Positions 28,236-37,889 are shown, counted from the first letter of the stretch. The stretch is DNA of 64,000 bases from an uncultured Bacteroides sp. (GCF_947632445.1 NZ_CANRPM010000001.1:62001-126000); one strand, 5' to 3'. The notes: a model not told the origin generated them from the sequence alone. Numbers and translations are program-made.

Positions 28236-29672
28236 TTAAAATTGAAAGTAAATAAACTCCGCCTGCATACCTTTCAAGAAAAGCACCGACAGAACCAACA
28301 TATAATAAACGCACCAGCGCAACGCGGGCGCTTTCACCGCGCCGTCTATCTGCAACGCATGCTGCTTGTCGCGTTGCAGCCACTCCACCGCCAGCAGAAC
28401 CGCCGCATAAAGCCCGGCCCGCTTGCCATACGCCATCGAAAGCTGGAACAGCGACGGCGAACACATCCTGTTCAGGTAGTCCCACGCCTGCCCGATACTC
28501 TCGGCGCGGAAGACAATCCACCCCGCCACGACGAGCAGGAACGTGAGAAGCATCTGCCCCAGCTCCCCGACGGAAGGCATCCGCCGCCCTGCCGCCACCG
28601 CGCCGGTGTACTTCCGGTTCGTCCCCAGCAGCATAAGCGGGAAGAACAGCAAGGCATGATAGGCGCCCCACACGACAAACGTCCAGTTGGCGCCGTGCCA
28701 CAACCCGCTCACCAAGAAGATAATCATCGTGTTCGCCATGACCTTGCGGCGGGCGCAGCGGCTGCCGCCCAGCGGAATGTAGATGTAATCGCGGAACCAC
28801 GTGGTGAGCGAGATGTGCCAGCGTCGCCAGAACTCCGCTATGTTCCTCGAAAAGTAAGGGAAGTTGAAGTTGCGCATCAGGTCGATGCCGAACAGGCGTG
28901 CCGTGCCGATGGCGATGTCCGAATAGCCGGAGAAGTCGCCGTATATCTGGAACGTAAAGAGGATGCCGCCTGTCAGCAGCGTGAAGCCCGACTGTTCGGT
29001 ATAGCTGTCCCAAATCAGGTTGACGGCGGCAGCGCAATTATCCGCCACCACCACCTTCTTGAAGAATCCCCACAACATCTGCCGGCAGCCGTCCACGGCC
29101 TGCGCATAATCGAACGAACGCGGGCGATAGAACTGCGGCAGGAGGTTGGTGGCGCGTTCGATAGGCCCCGCCACCAGCTGGGGAAAGAAACTGACGTAGG
29201 CAAAGAAAGCCACGATGTCCCGGCAGGCAGGCAGTTTCTTCCGGTAGACATCAATGCTGTAGCTCAACGCCTGAAAGGTGTAGAAACTGATGCCCACCGG
29301 CAGCAGGATGTCCAGCGTCACCCCGTCCGCTTCCACTCCCAGGCTGCGGAGCAGGGCGGCCAGGTTTTCGGCAAAGAAGTTGTAGTATTTGAACACACCG
29401 AGAATGGAAAGGTTGAGCACGATGTTGGCAACGCTCACAGCCTTCTGCCGCCTTCGTTTGCCTTCGAAGGCTTCTATCAGCCTTCCGCTGCAATAACTGA
29501 ACAAGGTGGTAAGCGCAATCAGGATGAGAAAACGTCCGTCCCACCAACCATAAAACACATAACTGACCACCACCAGGAAAAAGTTCTGCCACTTCAGTTG
29601 CCTGAACACGAACCAATAGAGCAGGAAGACCGCAGGCAGGAAAACCAGGAATTCAATCGAATTGAAAAGCAC
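28236..29672 (-). CDS. MBOAT family membrane O-acyltransferase (AlgI/DltB-like)
   Basis: A 478-residue polytopic membrane protein starting MLFNSIEFLVFLPAVFLLYW, with the AlgI signatures GDFSGYSDIAIG, FWRRWHISLTTWFRDYIYIPLGG and the catalytic His motif SGLWHGANWTFV. It is expected to move acyl groups from a cytoplasmic donor across the membrane for O-acylation by the adjacent SGNH-like protein. No polysaccharide synthesis genes are next to it, so the acceptor is open. A consensus promoter lies at 29998-30027. Confidence 0.93.
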   Translation of the reverse strand: MLFNSIEFLVFLPAVFLLYWFVFRQLKWQNFFLVVVSYVFYGWWDGRFLILIALTTLFSYCSGRLIEAFEGKRRRQKAVSVANIVLNLSILGVFKYYNFFAENLAALLRSLGVEADGVTLDILLPVGISFYTFQALSYSIDVYRKKLPACRDIVAFFAYVSFFPQLVAGPIERATNLLPQFYRPRSFDYAQAVDGCRQMLWGFFKKVVVADNCAAAVNLIWDSYTEQSGFTLLTGGILFTFQIYGDFSGYSDIAIGTARLFGIDLMRNFNFPYFSRNIAEFWRRWHISLTTWFRDYIYIPLGGSRCARRKVMANTMIIFLVSGLWHGANWTFVVWGAYHALLFFPLMLLGTNRKYTGAVAAGRRMPSVGELGQMLLTFLLVVAGWIVFRAESIGQAWDYLNRMCSPSLFQLSMAYGKRAGLYAAVLLAVEWLQRDKQHALQIDGAVKAPALRWCVYYMLVLSVLFLKGMQAEFIYFQF

Positions 29673-29997
29673 AATATCAGCGATTTATTTGCTGCCCAAT
29701 TCCCAAAGACAGCGCCCATAAATACGCGAAAGACGTGGGAATTTTTGTTTATCAGTTCTAAGGTATCGCCAAACACCCACTCAACAATAAAACAACAACA
29801 TCCCACGCCAGACGTATGCGCACACCCGCAGAAAGGGCATGCGTACTGAATAGCACGAGCGTCTGTATTGTTTATCCTGTTGAGTTAAAATTTGGCGATT
29901 TTTAGAACTCGGATAAAGCCAAAACGCTTTCGTAATATGTTCACAAAACTCGTCTTTCCTTCTTTTGCCGCAACGGGCAACGTGGGGAAAAACGCTG

Positions 29998-30027
29998 CAA
30001 AGTTAACCAAATTCCGATACAATACAA
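29998..30027 (-). promoter_or_regulatory. Consensus promoter, probably for the MBOAT-SGNH operon
   Basis: Minus-strand TTG (30027-30025), exactly 19 bp, TAACTTTG (30005-29998). The next downstream gene is the MBOAT gene about 320 bp away, so either it has a long leader or there is a short unrecognised transcript in between. Confidence 0.55.
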
Positions 30028-30083
30028 CGCTCAAAGGGATGTTGTCGCGCAAAAATAGTAAAAAACGATAAAAGAAAAGAGTT

Positions 30084-30183
30084 ATGGCACTAAAAGCGGG
30101 GCATTGCGGCCCTTCCCGACGCGGGGAAACCCACCCTCTCCCGACGGCCTGTCCGGTGCGAAGGCGCAGGCTGCCGGCATCCG
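30084..30183 (+). pseudogene. Decayed duplicate of the ychF 5' end
   Basis: About 100 bp starting at ATGGCACTAAAAGC aligns along its length with the first 100 bp of ychF at 30658 (ATGGCATTAAAAGC): CCACCCTCT and GTGCGAAGGCGCAGGC are kept. Most differences are A-to-G or T-to-C, so the copy is more GC-rich. Small indels break the frame; translated from its ATG it gives a short nonsense peptide. It stops where the dispersed repeat begins. Confidence 0.75.
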
Positions 30184-30195
30184 AAAGCAAGGCAA

Positions 30196-30470
30196 TGCGG
30201 GGACTGACTGAAAAATACTGACAAAAAGGGCCTGCTTTCCGGTCCTTTTCCTACCTTTTGCCATCGCTAAAAAAAGGTGTTCGGACCCCGCCAGAAGGTG
30301 TTCTGAAGGGGGTTCAGTCGATTAAGTTAAGCGATCATTGTCGATTAACTTAAGCGATCATCATCGACTAACTTAAGCGATCATCGTCGATTAACTTAAG
30401 CGATCATCGTCGATTAACTTAGTCGACAGAAGCCGTTATTCCGTACCGGTAATAAATATATACAGCAACC
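30196..30470. repeat. Dispersed intergenic repeat, copy 2, with five 23-bp units
   Basis: Same outer blocks as 27021-27255, but the inner array differs: units of exactly 23 bp start at 30317, 30340, 30363, 30386 and 30409, with core TCGATTAACTTAAGCGATCA. The last unit runs into the shared CGACAGAAGCCGTT block. The hairpin GGACCCC...GGGGGTT is kept. Confidence 0.85.
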
Positions 30471-30614
30471 TTCCGGTGCCGCCTAACGTCCGTCGGGGAT
30501 GCCGCCGCGCGAAACAGGGAAAAACAATCAACGGAAAGAGCGGACGGCCGACCGGGGCACACATTCGTGAGGCATTTTTCACCGAACCTTCGGGGAATAG
30601 AAAAATAAAAGAGC

Positions 30615-30622
30615 TATCTTTG
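30615..30622 (+). promoter_or_regulatory. -7 element upstream of ychF
   Basis: TATCTTTG, 35 bp before the start codon; no clear -33 box at the right distance. Confidence 0.45.
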
Positions 30623-30657
30623 CAGCCTGTTAGGTTGAATATAATATAGAATAGACT

Positions 30658-31761
30658 ATGGCATTAAAAGCAGGTATCGTGGGCCTTCCCAACGTGGGAA
30701 AATCCACCCTCTTCAACTGCCTGTCCAGTGCGAAGGCGCAGGCAGCCAACTTTCCGTTCTGTACCATCGACGCGCAGATGGGGCAGGTGTCCGTGCCCGA
30801 CGAACGGCTGACCCGACTGGCCGAAATCGTCCATCCGGGCCGCATCGTCCCTGCCGTGTGCGACATCGTCGACATTGCCGGACTGGTCAAGGGCGCCAGC
30901 AAAGGCGAAGGCTTGGGCAACCAGTTCCTGGGCAATATCCGCGAGTGCGATGCCATCATCCACGTGCTGCGCTGCTTCGACAACGGTAACATCGTCCATG
31001 TGGACGGCTCCGTCGACCCCGTGCGCGACAAGGAAATCATCGACACCGAACTCCAGCTGAAAGACCTCGAAACGGTGGAAAACCGCATCAAGCGCGTAGA
31101 AAAGGCAGCCAAAGTGGGCGGCGACAAGAACGCCCGGCTGGAATACGAACTGCTGCTCCGCTACAAGGCAGCACTGGAGCAGGGCAAAAGCGCGCGGACC
31201 GTCGTCCCGCAGAACGAGGACGAAGAGGCCTGCGCCAGGCAGATGTTTCTGCTCACCACCAAGCCCGTGCTCTACGTGTGCAACGTCGACGACGCCTCCG
31301 CCGCCACCGGAAACGCCTACGTGGAGCAGGTGCGCAAGTCCGTCGAGGGTGAAGATGCCCGGCTGATGTTCATCTCCGCCCAGACCGAAGCCGACATTGC
31401 CGAACTGGAAACCTACGAGGAGAAGCAGATGTTCCTCGAAGACCTCGGCCTGAAGGAAAGCGGCTGCAACCGCCTCATCAAGGCCATCTACAGCCTGCTC
31501 GACCTGGAAACGTTCATCACCGCCGGCGAAATGGAAGTCAAGGCCTGGACCTACCGCAAGGGCTGGAAGGCGCCGCAGTGTGCCGGCATCATCCACACCG
31601 ACTTCGAGAAGGGTTTCATCCGCGCCGAGGTTATCAAGTACGACGACTACATCAGGTACGGTTCCGAAGCGGCCGTGCGCGAAGCCGGCAAGCTCAGCGT
31701 CGAAGGCAAGGACTACGTGGTGCAGGACGGCGACATCATGCACTTCCGCTTCAACGTATAA
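30658..31761 (+). CDS. ychF: Ribosome-associated ATPase/GTPase YchF
   Basis: A 367-residue Obg-family P-loop NTPase (bacterial Ola1) that binds ribosomes and modulates translation and stress responses. Walker A is GLPNVGKST (9-17), switch II region DIVDIAGLVKGAS, and the C-terminal TGS domain starts near residue 280 and ends YVVQDGDIMHFRFNV. Length is typical. lgt begins 43 bp downstream. A decayed copy of its first 100 bp lies 574 bp upstream. Confidence 0.96.
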   Translation: MALKAGIVGLPNVGKSTLFNCLSSAKAQAANFPFCTIDAQMGQVSVPDERLTRLAEIVHPGRIVPAVCDIVDIAGLVKGASKGEGLGNQFLGNIRECDAIIHVLRCFDNGNIVHVDGSVDPVRDKEIIDTELQLKDLETVENRIKRVEKAAKVGGDKNARLEYELLLRYKAALEQGKSARTVVPQNEDEEACARQMFLLTTKPVLYVCNVDDASAATGNAYVEQVRKSVEGEDARLMFISAQTEADIAELETYEEKQMFLEDLGLKESGCNRLIKAIYSLLDLETFITAGEMEVKAWTYRKGWKAPQCAGIIHTDFEKGFIRAEVIKYDDYIRYGSEAAVREAGKLSVEGKDYVVQDGDIMHFRFNV

Positions 31762-31804
31762 GGACACAAGACAACGATTACTTTAAAATCAAGGAAGAAA
31801 CGTC

Positions 31805-32698
31805 ATGCTACCGTTACTCAACATTCACTGGAACCCCGACCCCGAACTGTTCAACCTTTTCGGCATCTCCATCCGTTACTATGGCCTGCTGTGGGTCGTC
31901 GGCCTGGCTTTTGCCTACTTCATCGTGCAGAGGGAATACCGCGACCGCCGCATCGCCGGCGACAAGTTCGAACCGCTGTTCTTCTATTGCTTCTTCGGCG
32001 TCCTCATCGGTGCCCGCCTGGGGCACTGCCTGTTCTACCAGCCCGACTATTACCTGCATCATTTCTGGGAAATGATTCTTCCCGTGAAGTTCCTCCCGAA
32101 CGGCGGCTGGAAGTTTACGGGCTACGAAGGGCTTGCCAGTCACGGCGGCACGCTGGGCCTCATCTTCGCCCTCTGGCTCTACTGCCGCAAGACGAAGATG
32201 CACTACATGGACGTGCTCGACATGATTGCCGTAGCCACTCCCCTGACTGCCTGCTGCATCCGTCTGGCCAATCTGATGAACTCCGAGATTATCGGCCGCC
32301 CGACGGATGTTCCCTGGGCCTTCGTCTTCGAGCGTGTGGACATGGTACCCCGCCATCCGGCCCAGTTCTACGAGGCATTGGCCTACTTCATCTTCTTCCT
32401 CGGCATGGTGTGGCTGTACAGGCGCGGACAGAAACAGGCTTCCGCCGCACCACCGCGCACCGACTTCAGCAAGGCCGCCAAGTCCGATGCACCGGCAGCG
32501 TCCCTGCCCTATCCTCGCGGCTTCTTCTTCGGGCTTTGCCTGACGGAGATTTTCATCTTCCGCTTCTTCATCGAGTTCCTCAAGGAGAACCAGGTGGACT
32601 TCGAGGAAAGCATGACGCTGAACATGGGGCAGTGGCTCAGTGTGCCTTTCGTTCTTATCGGGCTTTATTTCATGTTCCTCTACGGGCGCAGGAGATAG
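31805..32698 (+). CDS. lgt: Prolipoprotein diacylglyceryl transferase
   Basis: Inner-membrane enzyme that adds diacylglycerol to the lipobox Cys of prolipoproteins. The 297-residue polytopic protein has the Lgt signature region [13 protein letters not shown] (about 109-121), with the conserved His, and [17 protein letters not shown] variable loop (about 212-235) is Ala/Pro-rich. Probably co-transcribed with ychF. Its stop is 13 bp from the end of the convergent acyltransferase gene, leaving no room for a terminator. Confidence 0.96.
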   Translation: MLPLLNIHWNPDPELFNLFGISIRYYGLLWVVGLAFAYFIVQREYRDRRIAGDKFEPLFFYCFFGVLIGARLGHCLFYQPDYYLHHFWEMILPVKFLPNGGWKFTGYEGLASHGGTLGLIFALWLYCRKTKMHYMDVLDMIAVATPLTACCIRLANLMNSEIIGRPTDVPWAFVFERVDMVPRHPAQFYEALAYFIFFLGMVWLYRRGQKQASAAPPRTDFSKAAKSDAPAASLPYPRGFFFGLCLTEIFIFRFFIEFLKENQVDFEESMTLNMGQWLSVPFVLIGLYFMFLYGRRR

Positions 32699-32711
32699 CG
32701 ACCCGCTTCGT

Positions 32712-33809
32712 TCACTTCCTGCCTGCCACCACCTTCAGCAGGCGGGGCGTGTAGCGGCGCATCACATAGAACGTGCCCAGCAATAAGAACACCGTCAGGA
32801 CAACAGCCGAAGTGTACACCAGCAGCAAAGACCAATCCGTCGCGGGAGCGAAGGTGATGAACAGCAGTTTCAGCAGCCGGCCCACTACCAAGCTATGTGC
32901 CACATACACAAAGAAACTCGCCGATGCCAAGAAAGGATTTACCTTACAGATACCCCGTTTCAGCAGCCAGGCTGCAACATTATAGGCAAAGACCAGTCCC
33001 GCCAGAACATTCAGTTGCTTGATGACTTCCTGTGCTTCCGGCCAATCATGCGCCGCCACCATGTGGAGCACACCCAGCAGCAGATAGAGAAAGACGGAAA
33101 CCTTGAAATACCGTCCGAACACTTGCAACATGTCCTTACGGTTGATACTCATATAGGCTCCCCAGCAGAAGAAGAAAAGTGCATGCTCAAAACCCAGCAA
33201 ATTAAGGTGCAAATGAGGCACGACAAACCAGAAAAGTCCCAGCAAGCAGATAAAATAACGTCCCAGGCGCTTGATAAGCACATGCAGCAAAGGGGTGCAC
33301 AACACAATGACAATCAGGTCGCGCACGAACCAAAGAGGGGCATTTACCTGGAACATACCTTCGGACGGCAGCATGTCACATACCCAAAAACAGGAGAGCA
33401 AGTCCCGCCACGAAAACGTGAAGCCAAGCCCTGACGTATATCGGCTGAAAAGCGGATTGAAGGTAATAGCTATCAGCAGCACTAAAGCCAGTACGTTCCA
33501 AATGACATAAGGAATGACGAGCGACTTCACCCGGTTTTTGAACTTGCGGAGATAGGTCTCCTTCGTCATCTCCACCCCTAAAAAAAAGACGAAACCCGAA
33601 ATGAAATAATAAATCGGGACACTCTGCCCCCGTAGAAAAGCATCAATCCAACGGTTGATTTCCATGAAAAGCGAATGGTCTGCGAACGTCAGTTCCTGCC
33701 CACGCAGTTCAAGCCCTTCCGACGAGAAAGTGTGAATCGTCAGCACTACCACCGCCAACGGAAAGCGCAACAAATCCAGCGCCTGTGAGCGCAAATCGTT
33801 TTTACCCAT
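32712..33809 (-). CDS. Acyltransferase-3 family membrane protein
   Basis: A 365-residue protein with about ten membrane segments, starting SQALDLLRFPLAVVVLTIHTFSS, where the conserved His lies in the first segment as in OafA/WecH-type acyltransferases. IYYFISGFVFFLG and NAPLWFVRDLIVIVL are further family blocks. It probably acylates a surface glycan or metabolite; acceptor unknown. The upstream 576-bp gap holds duplicated elements and a possible distant promoter. Confidence 0.85.
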   Translation of the reverse strand: MGKNDLRSQALDLLRFPLAVVVLTIHTFSSEGLELRGQELTFADHSLFMEINRWIDAFLRGQSVPIYYFISGFVFFLGVEMTKETYLRKFKNRVKSLVIPYVIWNVLALVLLIAITFNPLFSRYTSGLGFTFSWRDLLSCFWVCDMLPSEGMFQVNAPLWFVRDLIVIVLCTPLLHVLIKRLGRYFICLLGLFWFVVPHLHLNLLGFEHALFFFCWGAYMSINRKDMLQVFGRYFKVSVFLYLLLGVLHMVAAHDWPEAQEVIKQLNVLAGLVFAYNVAAWLLKRGICKVNPFLASASFFVYVAHSLVVGRLLKLLFITFAPATDWSLLLVYTSAVVLTVFLLLGTFYVMRRYTPRLLKVVAGRK

Positions 33810-34385
33810 AAATTTGTTTTGATTAAATTGTGATTAAAAAAAGAAACTAAAAAGCATGTCCCTACTGCCATTTCGTAATGAGGAAATACACACAGTAAAG
33901 GACACGCCCATCCACAATAAATCAAAACGGGGTGTACTGACCTGCACTATTTCTTCGGATTCGTTCAGATAAAATTGGTCGTTTTTTCTAACACAAGAAA
34001 CGCCGGCGGGGCAATATAATGAAAAGTTATTTTATTCTATGTCATACTCTTTTTTATTTAACGGTTTGTCCTACGGGAAGAAAAGTACCGATACAGAAAA
34101 GGGGTGTTCGCTGCTTGCCCGGCGTATAGAAGGTAACGACCAAATCACCTGAATCCAAACCAAGGCAAACCGACAGAACACACCCCATCCGGGTGTATCC
34201 ACATTTTGTCTCTTTTGGATTTGTTCGGGTCGTTTTTTCTATACAAGAAACAAATGCAAATACTTATACTTTATTCACTCTTTAATATCCGTTTCGTACT
34301 ATTCTCCTTTTAATCTATTCTGTTTCATTCATTTCTCGCTGCAAAGTTAAGGCTTTTTAAGCCAAGAAAACAAGCCTTGCCCCGA
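33810..34385. other. Intergenic region with two diverged copies of an element
   Basis: Between the acyltransferase and mutS (both minus strand). Two related segments, 33910-33993 and 34189-34251, share CCCATCC, GGGTGTA, GGATTnGTTC and GGTCGTTTTTTCTA followed by ACAAGAAAC in the same order. A minus-strand TAACTTTG -7 element lies at 34349-34342 (TTG 21 bp upstream), so the region may be a long leader or encode small RNAs. No open frame is credible. Confidence 0.55.
33910..34251. repeat. Pair of direct intergenic repeats
   Basis: Copy A (33910-33993) and copy B (34189-34251) keep the same block order. The best block, GGTCGTTTTTTCTA plus ACAAGAAAC, differs only by two inserted bases. On the minus strand each carries an ACACCC...GGGGTGT type hairpin. 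Spacing between equivalent blocks is about 260 bp. Confidence 0.6.
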
Positions 34386-37004
34386 TTATTTCCCTTTCAC
34401 TATCCGCTTGATGTCATTCAGCTTGTTCAGCGCCTCAATCGGTGTCAGGTTGTCGACGTCGAGGTTCAGAATCTCGTCGCGTATCTGGCACAGCACGGGA
34501 TCGTCCAACTGGAAGAAACTGAGCTGCATGCCGCCGGCCGACGACGGTCCTTCGGTGATGGTCTTACCCGTGACGGTACCCGTCTGACGGTTCTCGCGCT
34601 CCAGTTGCTTCAGGATTTCGTCGGCGCGCTTCACGATGCTCTTGGGCATACCTGCCAGCCTGGCTACGTGAATACCGAAAGAATGCGCACTGCCGCCCCG
34701 CTCCAGCTTGCGCAGGAAGATGACTTTGCCGTCCACTTCCTTCACCGCCACATTGTAGTTCTTGATGCGTCCGAAGCTCTTCTCCATCTCGTTCAGTTCG
34801 TGATAGTGCGTGGCAAAGAGGGTGCGTGCCTTGGCTCTGGGATGTTCGTGGATATACTCCAAAATGGCCCAGGCGATGGAAATGCCGTCGTAGGTCGACG
34901 TGCCGCGCCCCAGCTCGTCGAAGAGCACGAGGCTGCGCGGCGACAGGTTGTTCAGAATATCGGAGGCCTCGTTCATCTCTACCATGAAGGTCGACTCGCC
35001 TACGGAGATGTTATCGCTCGCGCCCACACGGGTAAATATCTTGTCCACCAGCCCGATATGTGCACTCTCGGCAGGCACGAAGCAGCCTATCTGCGCCATG
35101 AGAGTGATGAGAGCCGTCTGACGGAGCAGGGCCGACTTACCCGCCATATTGGGACCGGTGATGACGATGATCTGCTGCGTCCGGCTGTCAAGCATCACAT
35201 CGTTGGCCACATACTTCTCGCCAATGGGGAGCTGCTTCTCGATGACGGGATGGCGTCCCTGGCGGATGTCGAGCACATCGTCGTCCGAAAGGACGGGGCG
35301 GATGTAGTTGTTTTCGCGCGCGGCCGTAGCGAACGACAGGAGGCAGTCGAGGCGGGCCACCTGGTTGGCATTGATTTGGATGGCAGGGATGAACTCGCTC
35401 AAGGCCTGTACCAGTTCGTTGTAGAGCTGCATTTCGAGCGCCAGTATCTCGCTTTCCGCACCGATTATTTTCTCCTCGTATTCCTTCAGTTCCTGGATGA
35501 TATAGCGTTCGGCGTTGACCAGCGTCTGTTTGCGTATCCACTCCTTAGGAACTTTCTCCTTATGGACGTTGCGCACCTCGATGTAGTAGCCGAAGAGGCT
35601 GTTGTAACCTATCTTCAGGCTCGGTATGCCCGTCAGTTCACTTTCGCGCTGCTGGAGCTGGAGCAGGTAGTCCTTGCCGCTATAGGCTATCTGGCGCAGT
35701 TTATCGAGTTCGGAGCTGACACCGGATCTGATGACGTCTCCCTTGTTGACCAGCAGCGGCGGGTCATTGTTGATTTCACGGTCAATGCGGTCGCGGATGG
35801 ACTGGCAGACGTTGAGCTGCTCGCCGATGCGGTTCAGGCTGGCATTGTCGGCCTCAAGACAGGCTTGCTTAATGGGTTCGACGGCCTGCAAGGCTACTTT
35901 CAGCGCCACCAACTCGCGGGGATTGACGCGGCCCACAGCCACCTTCGACAAGATGCGCTCCAGGTCACCGATGCGATGCAGCTGCTCTTCCACCAGGTCA
36001 CGGAAGTCCGGCTTGCGGAAGAAGTATTCTACTACATCCAAGCGATCGTTGACGGGACGCATGTCCTTCAACGGGAACAGCAGCCAACGCTTCATCAGGC
36101 GGGCGCCCATAGGGCAGATGGTTTTGTCGATAACGCTGAGTAGCGAACTGCCTCCGTCGTTCATCGAACCCATCAGTTCGAGGCTGCGCACGGTGAACTT
36201 GTCCAATCGGACGTATTTATCTTCCTCGATACGGGCCAGCGACGTGATGTGGCCTATCTGCGTGTGCTGCGTTATGACGAGGTATTGCAGGATGGCTCCT
36301 GAGGCGATGATACCGTTCTTCAGATGCTCCACGCCGAACCCTTTCAGGTTCTTCACCTCGAAATGCTTCAGCAACTTCTCGCGAGCCGTTATCTCGGTGA
36401 ACACCCAGTCGTCCAATTCGAACGTAAAGAACTTGCTGCCAAAATTGCTTTCGAACATCGGTCGCTTGCCCCGCTCGAAGAGTACTTCCTTGGGGCCGAA
36501 GTTATTGAGCAACTTGTCGACGTAATCAAACGGCCCTTCCGCCGTCAAAAACTCCCCCGTCGAAATGTCAAGGAAAGCCACGCCGCAGGCTCCCTTGCCG
36601 AAATGCACGGCGGCCAGGAAGTTATTCTCCCGGTAGTTCAGCATGTTGTCGTTTATGCTGACACCGGGCGTCACCAGCTCTGTGATACCGCGCTTCACTA
36701 ATTTCTTGGTGAGCTTAGGGTCTTCCAGCTGATCGCAGATGGCCACACGCTTGCCTGCACGGATGAGTTTGGGCAGGTACGTGTCGAGCGCATGATAAGG
36801 AAATCCGGCCATTTCGACGGTCTTCCCCTTGCCGTTGGCACGCTTGGTCAGCGTGATGCCCAAGATTTCGGAAGCCACAACGGCATCGGTCGAATAGGTT
36901 TCATAGAAGTCTCCGCAGCGAAACAGCATCACGGCGTCGGGATGTTTCGCCTTGAGTTCGAGAAACTGCTTCATCATCGGGGTAGGGACAATCTCTTCGT
37001 TCAT
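34386..37004 (-). CDS. mutS: DNA mismatch repair protein MutS
   Basis: An 872-residue MutS1. The mismatch-binding Phe motif is in [12 protein letters not shown] (about 31-42), Walker A is GPNMAGKS (about 610), the Walker B region reads [12 protein letters not shown] and the HTH end is present. I chose MNEEIVPTP at 37004: a minus-strand TATCTTTG at 37041-37034 predicts a transcript start only a few bases from the alternative ATG at 37022. No mutL is nearby. Confidence 0.96.
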   Translation of the reverse strand: MNEEIVPTPMMKQFLELKAKHPDAVMLFRCGDFYETYSTDAVVASEILGITLTKRANGKGKTVEMAGFPYHALDTYLPKLIRAGKRVAICDQLEDPKLTKKLVKRGITELVTPGVSINDNMLNYRENNFLAAVHFGKGACGVAFLDISTGEFLTAEGPFDYVDKLLNNFGPKEVLFERGKRPMFESNFGSKFFTFELDDWVFTEITAREKLLKHFEVKNLKGFGVEHLKNGIIASGAILQYLVITQHTQIGHITSLARIEEDKYVRLDKFTVRSLELMGSMNDGGSSLLSVIDKTICPMGARLMKRWLLFPLKDMRPVNDRLDVVEYFFRKPDFRDLVEEQLHRIGDLERILSKVAVGRVNPRELVALKVALQAVEPIKQACLEADNASLNRIGEQLNVCQSIRDRIDREINNDPPLLVNKGDVIRSGVSSELDKLRQIAYSGKDYLLQLQQRESELTGIPSLKIGYNSLFGYYIEVRNVHKEKVPKEWIRKQTLVNAERYIIQELKEYEEKIIGAESEILALEMQLYNELVQALSEFIPAIQINANQVARLDCLLSFATAARENNYIRPVLSDDDVLDIRQGRHPVIEKQLPIGEKYVANDVMLDSRTQQIIVITGPNMAGKSALLRQTALITLMAQIGCFVPAESAHIGLVDKIFTRVGASDNISVGESTFMVEMNEASDILNNLSPRSLVLFDELGRGTSTYDGISIAWAILEYIHEHPRAKARTLFATHYHELNEMEKSFGRIKNYNVAVKEVDGKVIFLRKLERGGSAHSFGIHVARLAGMPKSIVKRADEILKQLERENRQTGTVTGKTITEGPSSAGGMQLSFFQLDDPVLCQIRDEILNLDVDNLTPIEALNKLNDIKRIVKGK

Positions 37005-37406
37005 GAGGATTCGACTTAACAATTAAACAGAAACAAAGATAAATCTTTTTTAGAAAACAAGCATCCACGAGCTTCAAAACCTTAGCAACCCTTAACAAAA
37101 TAGTGTCTATTCATAAAACATGTTATATAACACACGTTTTTTCTTGCAGAATTTGCAGGTTTCCCAAAAGTCCGTACCTTTGCAACGTGTTTTTCATAGT
37201 ATTAGATTTTAAGGTTAACAAAGGTTGGAGTACAGCGGTACTCCTTTTTTTATGCCCGTATGCCAGGGACAGCAGAACTCTTACTTGCTCATCTACAGAA
37301 TGAATGCCCCTTCTCTTCTGTCCGATCCGACACAAGCCTACGTCAGCAAAACCTCAAATGTTCTTCCCTTTTCTTATTTAAAAGAAAAGTTCATGGCAAA
37401 ACAACA
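37005..37406. other. Intergenic region holding the mutS promoter and a candidate small RNA
   Basis: About 400 bp. The left part holds the minus-strand -7 box of mutS (37034-37041). The middle holds a complete + strand promoter and terminator unit (37152-37251). From 37252 to 37406 I see no gene or structure beyond an AT-rich stretch near 37380. Confidence 0.6.
37152..37251 (+). ncRNA. Candidate ~60-nt small RNA with its own promoter and terminator
   Basis: TTTG at 37152-37155, a 19-bp spacer and TACCTTTG at 37175-37182 match the Bacteroidota promoter consensus exactly. The predicted start is near 37189 and a strong intrinsic terminator follows at 37227-37251 (GGAGTAC-AGCG-GTACTCC then seven T). 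The transcript would be about 60 nt. The only gene downstream (37407) is on the other strand and nadB is 660 bp away, so this is not a leader of either. No Rfam family is recognised with confidence. Confidence 0.65.
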
Positions 37407-37814
37407 TTAAGAAACCAATTCATTCCGCCGCTTCTCCAGGAGCCGCACGAAATCTTCTTCATTGGCGGGCCGGAGGACATCATGCCTGCCATCCTTATAG
37501 TACACCCGCACATAGCGCACCAACACACGGCCCGCCATCTGCATGGACGAACGCCGTTCCACCGACATCACCTCGGCCAACGGACGTTCACGACTGCGGG
37601 AAAAACGTCCCTTGTAAATGAGCAGCCGCCCGTCGGCAGTCAGCGTATAGGTGGTATGAATGACTTTTTCAATGAAATGGAACAACAGAATGCTCCACAA
37701 CACGGCTATCAGAATGTATTTCACCCACAGGCAATAGACCAGCATGAAGGTAAACAGAAACAGGGCTAGATACTGGGCCGCACCGATGCGGGCATGGAAG
37801 ACTCGGTCTGTCAT
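37407..37814 (-). CDS. Small PH-like domain membrane protein
   Basis: A 135-residue protein starting MTDRVFHARIGAAQY, with two adjacent membrane segments (about 14-50) followed by a soluble beta-rich part containing TYTLTADGRLLIYKGRFSRSR, like bacterial PH or YdbS-type domains. Function unknown. A longer in-frame extension to 38036 overlaps the divergent nadB gene and is rejected. Confidence 0.7.
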   Translation of the reverse strand: MTDRVFHARIGAAQYLALFLFTFMLVYCLWVKYILIAVLWSILLFHFIEKVIHTTYTLTADGRLLIYKGRFSRSRERPLAEVMSVERRSSMQMAGRVLVRYVRVYYKDGRHDVLRPANEEDFVRLLEKRRNELVS

Positions 37815-37881
37815 TTCTCTTTTTTTGCGGTAAAGATATGGATTTTCGACAGCAAAACGCACAAGCAACGCAGTTATTTTG

Positions 37882-37889
37882 TAGTTTTG
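37882..37889 (+). promoter_or_regulatory. -7 element upstream of nadB
   Basis: TAGTTTTG, 22 bp before the nadB start codon; no clear upstream box. Confidence 0.4.

Larger units (their letters stand above)
29673..30657. other. 985-bp intergenic region with promoter, decayed ychF copy and dispersed repeat
   Basis: Left to right: an unexplained 170 bp whose minus strand can encode a short Cys-rich run (PFCGCAHTSG, near 29830) without a credible gene; a minus-strand promoter (29998-30027); a decayed copy of the ychF 5' end (30084-30183); the second dispersed repeat with a 23-bp array (30196-30470); and the ychF -7 element (30615-30622). Confidence 0.7.

Noticed and set aside
28242..29849. 535-codon + strand open frame opposite the MBOAT gene
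   Set aside because: The MBOAT motifs and membrane pattern lie on the minus strand; the antisense frame is rich in Arg, His and Gln as expected for a shadow.
29807..29870. Zinc-ribbon remnant (PFCGCAHTSG) on the minus strand
   Set aside because: The Cys pattern is short, has no start codon or supporting downstream domain, and may be chance.
34377..36143. 588-codon + strand open frame opposite mutS
   Set aside because: MutS is unambiguous on the minus strand; the antisense product has no signal, domain or start context.
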